Below are positions 59,972-64,000 of a stretch of DNA of 64,000 nucleotides, piece after piece. The DNA is from [Actinomadura] parvosata subsp. kistnae (lineage in GTDB: Bacteria; Actinomycetota; Actinomycetes; Streptosporangiales; Streptosporangiaceae), in NCBI RefSeq assembly GCF_900323885.1, contig NZ_OOHJ01000018.1:2901001-2965000 (forward strand), given 5' to 3'. Under the pieces are notes generated by a model. That model was not told the origin of the DNA. It saw only the letters and a program-made list of their open reading frames with translations, and ran no database searches. The stretch's first letter is position 1. Each line of letters begins with the position of its first letter. Made by a program: the position numbers and the translations under genes.

Positions 59972-59996
59972 CGCGATGGGACTGAGTCTCATCGCG
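59972..59996. promoter_or_regulatory. TetR operator-like palindrome
   Basis: CGCGATGGGAC-TGA-GTCTCATCGCG pairs at 10 of 11 positions. It lies 12 bp upstream of the TetR ATG and between the divergent starts. Confidence 0.65.
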
Positions 59997-60008
59997 TAGA
60001 ATTCCGCC

Positions 60009-60581
60009 ATGGGGCGATGGGAGCCGAACGCACGCGAGCGCCTGGAACGTGCGGCGCTGGAGCTGTTCGAGGAGCGTGGCTACGACAGCACCACCGCGGC
60101 GGGCATCGCCGAGCGCGCGGGGCTGGCGAAGAGCAGCTTCTTCCGGCACTTCGCCGACAAGCGGGAGGTGCTGTTCGGCGGGCAGGAGGTGTTCAACCGC
60201 CTCGTCGCCGACGCGATCACCGGCTCGCCCCCCGAGGCGACGCCGATCGAGATGCTGGGCGCGGCGCTGGACGCGGTGGCGGTCGTCTTCACCGACGAGC
60301 GGCGCGCGCTGGCCCGCCGGCGCCAGGCCATCGTCGCCGGGCACGACGACCTGCGCGAGCGCGAGCTGCTCAAGCTCGCCGCGCTCACCGGGTGCCTGTC
60401 CGACGCGCTACGCGGACGCGGCGTCCCCGACCCGGCCGCCGGCCTGGCCGCCGAGCTCGCCGGCCTCGCCTTCCGCAACGCCTTCGCCCGCTGGATCGAC
60501 CCGGCCAACGACCAGGGCTTCGCCACCATCGCCCGCCAAGAGCTCAAGGCCCTGGTGGCCGCCACCGCCACCCTGACCTGA
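60009..60581 (+). CDS. TetR-family transcriptional regulator
   Basis: A 190-aa regulator. The N-terminal HTH reads LFEERGYDSTTAAGIAERAG and AKSSFFRHFADKREV (about residues 18-55). The C-terminal ligand domain is variable. The two palindromes upstream suggest autoregulation and control of the divergent SDR gene. ATG 60009 follows the operators closely. Confidence 0.92.
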   Translation: MGRWEPNARERLERAALELFEERGYDSTTAAGIAERAGLAKSSFFRHFADKREVLFGGQEVFNRLVADAITGSPPEATPIEMLGAALDAVAVVFTDERRALARRRQAIVAGHDDLRERELLKLAALTGCLSDALRGRGVPDPAAGLAAELAGLAFRNAFARWIDPANDQGFATIARQELKALVAATATLT

Positions 60582-60686
60582 CCCACCTCCCGCCCTCCCG
60601 AGCCAGGCACATGCCGCCTGCGGCCCGCCGCCCAAATCGGAGGGACGCCCGGACCGTTGCCGGTGGCCGGTGAGGCCGGTGGCCGG

Positions 60687-61607
60687 TCAGTTGGGGCGGC
60701 GGTGGCGGAGGCGGCCGATGAGCAGGCCCATGGTGCCGGCGCAGCCCGCGAGCACGACCGAGCCGCCCACCAGCCAGCTCGCGTCGGCGCGTCTGGCGCG
60801 GGCCTGGGTGCTCACCGCCGCCTGCCTGACGGGCGGGGCACCGGCCGCGCCCGCTCCGGCGGCGCCGGTGGAGGGGCCGGTGGAGGGGCCGGTGGAGGGG
60901 CCGGTGGAGGGGCCGGTGGAGGGCCGGAAGAGGACGTCCGAGCAGGAGTAGTAGGTGTCCGGGGTGTCGGAGTTCTGCCAGATCGTGTAGATGAGATGGC
61001 GGCCGGTCCTGGCGGGCAGCCGCCCCTTGATCGTGTAGGACCCGTTCTTGAAGGCGGGGTCGGTGGCGGTGAGGAACGGCTCGCGCTCCAGGTCGGCCCA
61101 CCGCAACGGCTTGGCGGGGTCGTAGCCCTTCTTGGTGACGTACAGCCGGAAGGTGCCCCGGTGCGGGATGGTGCCGCGGTACTTGAAGGTGAAGCGGGCG
61201 CCGGGCCGTACCGGGGTGGCGGGCCAGTCGGCGCGGGCGAGGTCGAGCCCCTTGAAGGCGGGCAGCCCGCCGCTGCACAGCTTCCCGTCGGGGATCACCT
61301 GGCGGTCGCGTCCGGCCACGTCGGGGACGCGCAGGTCGTCCCAGGCACGGGGCAGGACGCCGCCGCTGGCCCGCACGGCCGCCCGGCAGGCCGCGGACCG
61401 GGCCGCGGCGGCGGAGCCTTCCGCGCCGCAGGCGGCGGCCCTGCTGGCCGGCTCCTCCAGCGCGCCGTGCGCCCGCACTGTCAAGCCGGCGGCAGCGGGC
61501 ACAGCAGCGGGCACGGCAGCGGGCGCGGCGGGCCCGGCAATGGACGCGGCAGCGGGCCCGGCGGCCAGCGACGATGCCGCCAGCAGCGCGACGATCATGA
61601 ATCCCAT
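60687..61607 (-). CDS. AA10 lytic polysaccharide monooxygenase with C-terminal membrane anchor
   Basis: A 306-aa copper enzyme that oxidatively cleaves chitin or cellulose outside the cell. A leader of about 46 residues ends in TVRA, leaving the mature N-terminal His47 (HGALEEPASR), the first copper ligand. His204 (GRHLIYTIWQNS) is the second ligand, and SCSDVLF holds the axial Phe. A PSTG repeat linker (five units, about 229-248) follows. The last 30 residues are a hydrophobic helix ending in LRHRR, so the enzyme is probably tethered to the membrane rather than released. ATG 61607 has GGAGG upstream. Confidence 0.92.
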   Translation of the reverse strand: MGFMIVALLAASSLAAGPAAASIAGPAAPAAVPAAVPAAAGLTVRAHGALEEPASRAAACGAEGSAAAARSAACRAAVRASGGVLPRAWDDLRVPDVAGRDRQVIPDGKLCSGGLPAFKGLDLARADWPATPVRPGARFTFKYRGTIPHRGTFRLYVTKKGYDPAKPLRWADLEREPFLTATDPAFKNGSYTIKGRLPARTGRHLIYTIWQNSDTPDTYYSCSDVLFRPSTGPSTGPSTGPSTGPSTGAAGAGAAGAPPVRQAAVSTQARARRADASWLVGGSVVLAGCAGTMGLLIGRLRHRRPN

Positions 61608-61664
61608 CCGGCAAGACCTCCCGGTGTCGTCCCACCGGAGGTACGCACGCCGGACGCCAAGGGT

Positions 61665-62612
61665 TCAGGCCGAGGAGGCGACCTTCTCGGGTTCGAGCGC
61701 CGCTCTGGCCCGGGCCCGCCGCTCGGTCGAGACGACGAGGGCGACGCCGACGAGGATCACCAGGCCGCCGAGCACGATCTGCACGGTGACGTGCTCGTTC
61801 ACGACCAGCACGCCCAGGATGACGGCGACGATCGGGTTGACGTAGGCGTACGTGGAGACGAGGGAGATGGGCGCGTTGCCGAGCAGCCACGTGTAGGCGG
61901 TGAAGCCGACGAGCGACCCCACCAGCACGAGATAGGCGAGGGCCGCCCACGAGCGCCCGGAGACGGCGGCGACGTCGAGCCGTTCCCCGATGGAGGCACC
62001 GACGATGGCGAGGCCGGCGCCGCCGGCGAGCATCTCGATGGCGCTGGCCGTCCACACGTTGGGCGGCATGGGGATGCGCGACGACAGGAACGAGCCGATC
62101 GACCAGGACACGGAGCCGAGCAGGATGATCACGATGCCGGTGGTGCCGGCGCTCTCGCCGCCGCCGTTCAGTGACAGGGCGGCGACGCCGCCGAAGCCGA
62201 CCAGCACGCCCACCAGGGTGAGCATGGCGGGCCGGTCCCTGAACACGAGCCGCAGCACCACGAGCCACAGCGGCACGGAGGCCACGAGCAGGGCGGCCAG
62301 GCCGCTGGAGATGTGCTGCTCGGCGACGGCCACCATGCCGTTGCCGCCGGTGAGCAGCAGCAGCCCGACCAGCGCGGCGCCGCCGAGCTGCTTGAGCGTC
62401 ATCCTGAAGGGCGCGAGCCTCTTGGTGACGAGGAGGAAGGCGGCGAGCAGCAGGGCGGCCGAGACGAACCGCATGGCGCCGTGGAACAGCGGCGGCATGG
62501 TCTCGATGGCGATCCTGATGCCGAGGTACGTCGAGCCCCACACCACGTAGACGATCGCCAGCGCGCCCCAGATCATGAGGGTCCGGCGACTGTCAGCAGT
62601 GTTTGCACTCAT
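61665..62612 (-). CDS. EamA/DMT-family exporter
   Basis: A 315-aa protein with ten hydrophobic helices and two EamA repeats. The first opens with IVYVVWGSTYLGIRIAIETM and the second contains YAYVNPIVAVILGVLVVNEH. Members export amino acids or other small metabolites. It is separated from the LPMO by 57 bp on the same strand, but they are not obviously related. Confidence 0.92.
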   Translation of the reverse strand: MSANTADSRRTLMIWGALAIVYVVWGSTYLGIRIAIETMPPLFHGAMRFVSAALLLAAFLLVTKRLAPFRMTLKQLGGAALVGLLLLTGGNGMVAVAEQHISSGLAALLVASVPLWLVVLRLVFRDRPAMLTLVGVLVGFGGVAALSLNGGGESAGTTGIVIILLGSVSWSIGSFLSSRIPMPPNVWTASAIEMLAGGAGLAIVGASIGERLDVAAVSGRSWAALAYLVLVGSLVGFTAYTWLLGNAPISLVSTYAYVNPIVAVILGVLVVNEHVTVQIVLGGLVILVGVALVVSTERRARARAALEPEKVASSA

Positions 62613-62744
62613 GGCTCATGAACTTACAGGGCGTCCCCGACAAAATGCTCGCGGGTATCAGACTTCGGACAATGGCGGGATATTAGCGATAGGCGGCTTT
62701 CACGCCACTGGTGGCTCCATGGCCGCGCCCGGCAGGATCGAGCC

Positions 62745-63176
62745 ATGTCGAACACCGCCGCCATCGCGCACTTCTCCGCCCGCCTGTCCTTCGAGACCGA
62801 CGTCTCCGACGTCGCCGCCGACCTGCTCGCCGGCACCCCCGGCCTGGTCGTCGTCGACTCGCGCAGCCGCGAGAGCTGGGACCAGGGCCACATCGAGGGC
62901 GCCGTGCACCTGCCGACCCGGGAGATCGCCGCCAGGGCCGGGGCGATGGTGCCGAAGGACGCGGCGGTCGTGACGTACTGCTGGGGGCCGGGCTGCAACG
63001 GCGCCACCCGCGCGGCGCTGGAGTTCGCCAAGCTCGGCTATCAGGTCAAGGAGATGATCGGCGGGTTCGAGTACTGGGCGCGGGAGGGCTTTCCCGTGGA
63101 GACGGCGTCGGGGGTCTCGCGCCGCCCGGTGGACGCGCTGACGGCGCCGATCTCCGGCGCCGCCTGTGCCTGTTGA
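62745..63176 (+). CDS. Rhodanese-like sulfurtransferase
   Basis: A 143-aa single rhodanese domain. VVVDSRSRESWDQGHIEGA is the family's CH2A-like start region. The active loop is TYCWGPGCNGAT (Cys79 catalytic), and IGGFEYWAREGFP is the C-terminal signature. The extra Cys84 in the loop and the final CAC are unusual. It transfers sulfane sulfur; no partner gene is adjacent. Confidence 0.9.
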   Translation: MSNTAAIAHFSARLSFETDVSDVAADLLAGTPGLVVVDSRSRESWDQGHIEGAVHLPTREIAARAGAMVPKDAAVVTYCWGPGCNGATRAALEFAKLGYQVKEMIGGFEYWAREGFPVETASGVSRRPVDALTAPISGAACAC

Positions 63177-63554
63177 CCGGACGGTGAACGGGGCTCCAGC
63201 GGCTCCACAGCGCCGTACAGCCGTCTTTCCGGCCCCTTGGGGCGCACAAGTCCGCCCGAAACCCGCCAGATCAGTACCACAACGGGGGGCGACTGCTCGA
63301 AATCGCCGCCAATCGACGAGATTCGTTCATCAAGAACGACACCTCGGGGCGGAGGCCGGCGGCGGAAGAATTTGGTGCCCCCGTCCGAATCTCGTCGATC
63401 GGGGGCGTCGGAGAACATACCCCCATCTACACGGGCCAACCAATGAGTTCATGAGAGTCAAGCCGCAAGTTTGCGAACCTGACACCTTCCGTCAAGGCCG
63501 AAGGCATGCCAAGGGGCGGACCCGCTCATGGCGGGCCCGCTCCGTGGCGGCCGC
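63177..63554. other. Gene-free stretch with a 14-bp inverted repeat
   Basis: About 380 bp without a supported gene. ATCGACGAGATTCG at 63312-63325 is perfectly inverted at 63385-63398, enclosing 59 bp. The base composition is lower in GC than that of the flanking genes. Confidence 0.45.
63312..63398. repeat. Perfect 14-bp inverted repeat enclosing 59 bp
   Basis: ATCGACGAGATTCG (63312-63325) and CGAATCTCGTCGAT (63385-63398) could be a structured RNA element, a small non-autonomous mobile remnant or paired operator sites. Confidence 0.6.
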
Positions 63555-64000
63555 TCAGCGCGGCCCGAGCTTCTCCACGATCAGCCGGTAGAGCTGACGC
63601 GGCCGGCCGGGCTGCGGCGTACGGTTCGGCGGAAGCGGCCACGCGAGTCCCTCGTCAACCAACGTGCGCAGCAACCGCCGGGCCGTACGAGGCGTGACCC
63701 CGAGCATCTTGCCGGCGCCCTCGGCATCGACCACGGTGTCGCCGCCTTCGAGCTTGGCCGCCAGTCTGGCCAGCACCTCCACCCCCTTCGGCTTCAGTGC
63801 GGTGGCTCCGGCGGGCGGCATCCGCGGGGCCGGGATGAGTGCCCGCCCCTCGCGGTCGACCGCGAAGCCCTGTGCCTGTTTGCCCGCCTGTGTCCGGGCC
63901 AGCGCGGCCCTGGCGTGCGACTCGGCGTCGTGCGTCGTGCGCCCCATGCCCACACCGACCTCGACCGCCAGCCCCAGCTCGTCCCTGATCCTGGCGGCGA
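63555..64000 (-). CDS. HTH transcriptional regulator, N terminus outside the window
   Basis: A partial CDS: the frame stays open to the window edge, so the start is missing. The visible 148 residues begin with ARIRDELGLAVEVGVGMGRT and DAESHARAALARTQAGKQ, reminiscent of GGDEF/GGDN-like regulatory domains. A C-terminal helix-turn-helix follows (GKMLGVTPRTARRLLRTLVD), with a wing ending RQLYRLIVEKLGPR. An internal ATG at 63953 is not the likely start. Confidence 0.7.
   Translation of the reverse strand, partial: AARIRDELGLAVEVGVGMGRTTHDAESHARAALARTQAGKQAQGFAVDREGRALIPAPRMPPAGATALKPKGVEVLARLAAKLEGGDTVVDAEGAGKMLGVTPRTARRLLRTLVDEGLAWPLPPNRTPQPGRPRQLYRLIVEKLGPR

Noticed and set aside
63555..63953. 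Complete 132-aa regulator starting at ATG 63953
   Set aside because: The same frame stays open and protein-like up to the window edge, so the gene is truncated rather than complete.

Overview
The window is high-GC actinobacterial chromosomal DNA. Genes use GTG as well as ATG starts, codon third positions are nearly always G or C, and many neighbours overlap by 4 bp (GTGA/ATGA). Conservon modules (cvnABCD), DUF742 proteins, SigE-type sigma factors, an AA10 lytic polysaccharide monooxygenase and streptogrisin-like proteases point to a filamentous actinomycete. A Streptosporangiaceae/Nonomuraea-like host is my inference; no taxonomic marker gene is present. The window holds about 60 protein genes, one tRNA, one complete insertion sequence and several short repeat arrays.

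Region by region. 1-5.1 kb: an AAA ATPase, a MauE-like redox membrane protein paired with a Cys-rich double-psi-barrel-like protein, a SigE-family sigma factor, a MarR regulator and a YceI protein. 5.1-5.4 kb: a cluster of DnaA-box-like repeats, then tRNA-Ser(GCU) with its own promoter and terminator. 5.8-11.4 kb: a visibly lower-GC three-gene operon encoding a 1592-aa caspase-Hsp90 protein with C-terminal repeats, a small Cys-rich protein and a three-helix membrane protein. This is the best candidate for a little-described conflict (cell-suicide) system. 11.9-22.4 kb: an aldo/keto reductase, a Cys/His-motif protein, a secreted ricin-type lectin, a frameshifted DUF1275 gene, two glyoxalase-fold proteins, a secreted serine protease, an HxlR-MarR-MFS cluster, an FMN reductase and a B12-binding radical SAM protein. 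22.5-28.5 kb: xylAB, a DHA2-type drug exporter with a divergent MarR repressor, and a DUF998 membrane protein.

28.5-34.9 kb holds two converging conservon modules: cvnA-cvnC on the plus strand and a full cvnA-B-C-D on the minus strand. They share one MglA-like GTPase gene. 34.9-40.9 kb: a PrsW protease, a FAD oxidoreductase, two exported proteins, an IS982 element inserted exactly in the overlapping stop codons of two convergent genes, and an HTH regulator. 40.9-50.3 kb is a surface-glycan locus: a two-domain glycosyltransferase, UDP-GlcNAc 2-epimerase, two GT4-like transferases, a UDP-ManNAc-type dehydrogenase and a DUF4434-like protein. Together these predict a polymer containing ManNAc uronic acid. 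50.8-64 kb: an NrtR-like regulator, a serine beta-lactamase-fold hydrolase, SDR/LysR and SDR/TetR divergent pairs, a Ser/Thr kinase, a HisC-type aminotransferase, a membrane-anchored LPMO, a DMT exporter, a rhodanese and a regulator cut by the window end.

A recurring oddity is short tandem repeats (18-20 bp units, and larger duplications) placed directly at or after gene stop codons, at about 20.7, 27.6, 54.1 and 58.9 kb, with a related larger duplication at 50.3-50.7 kb.
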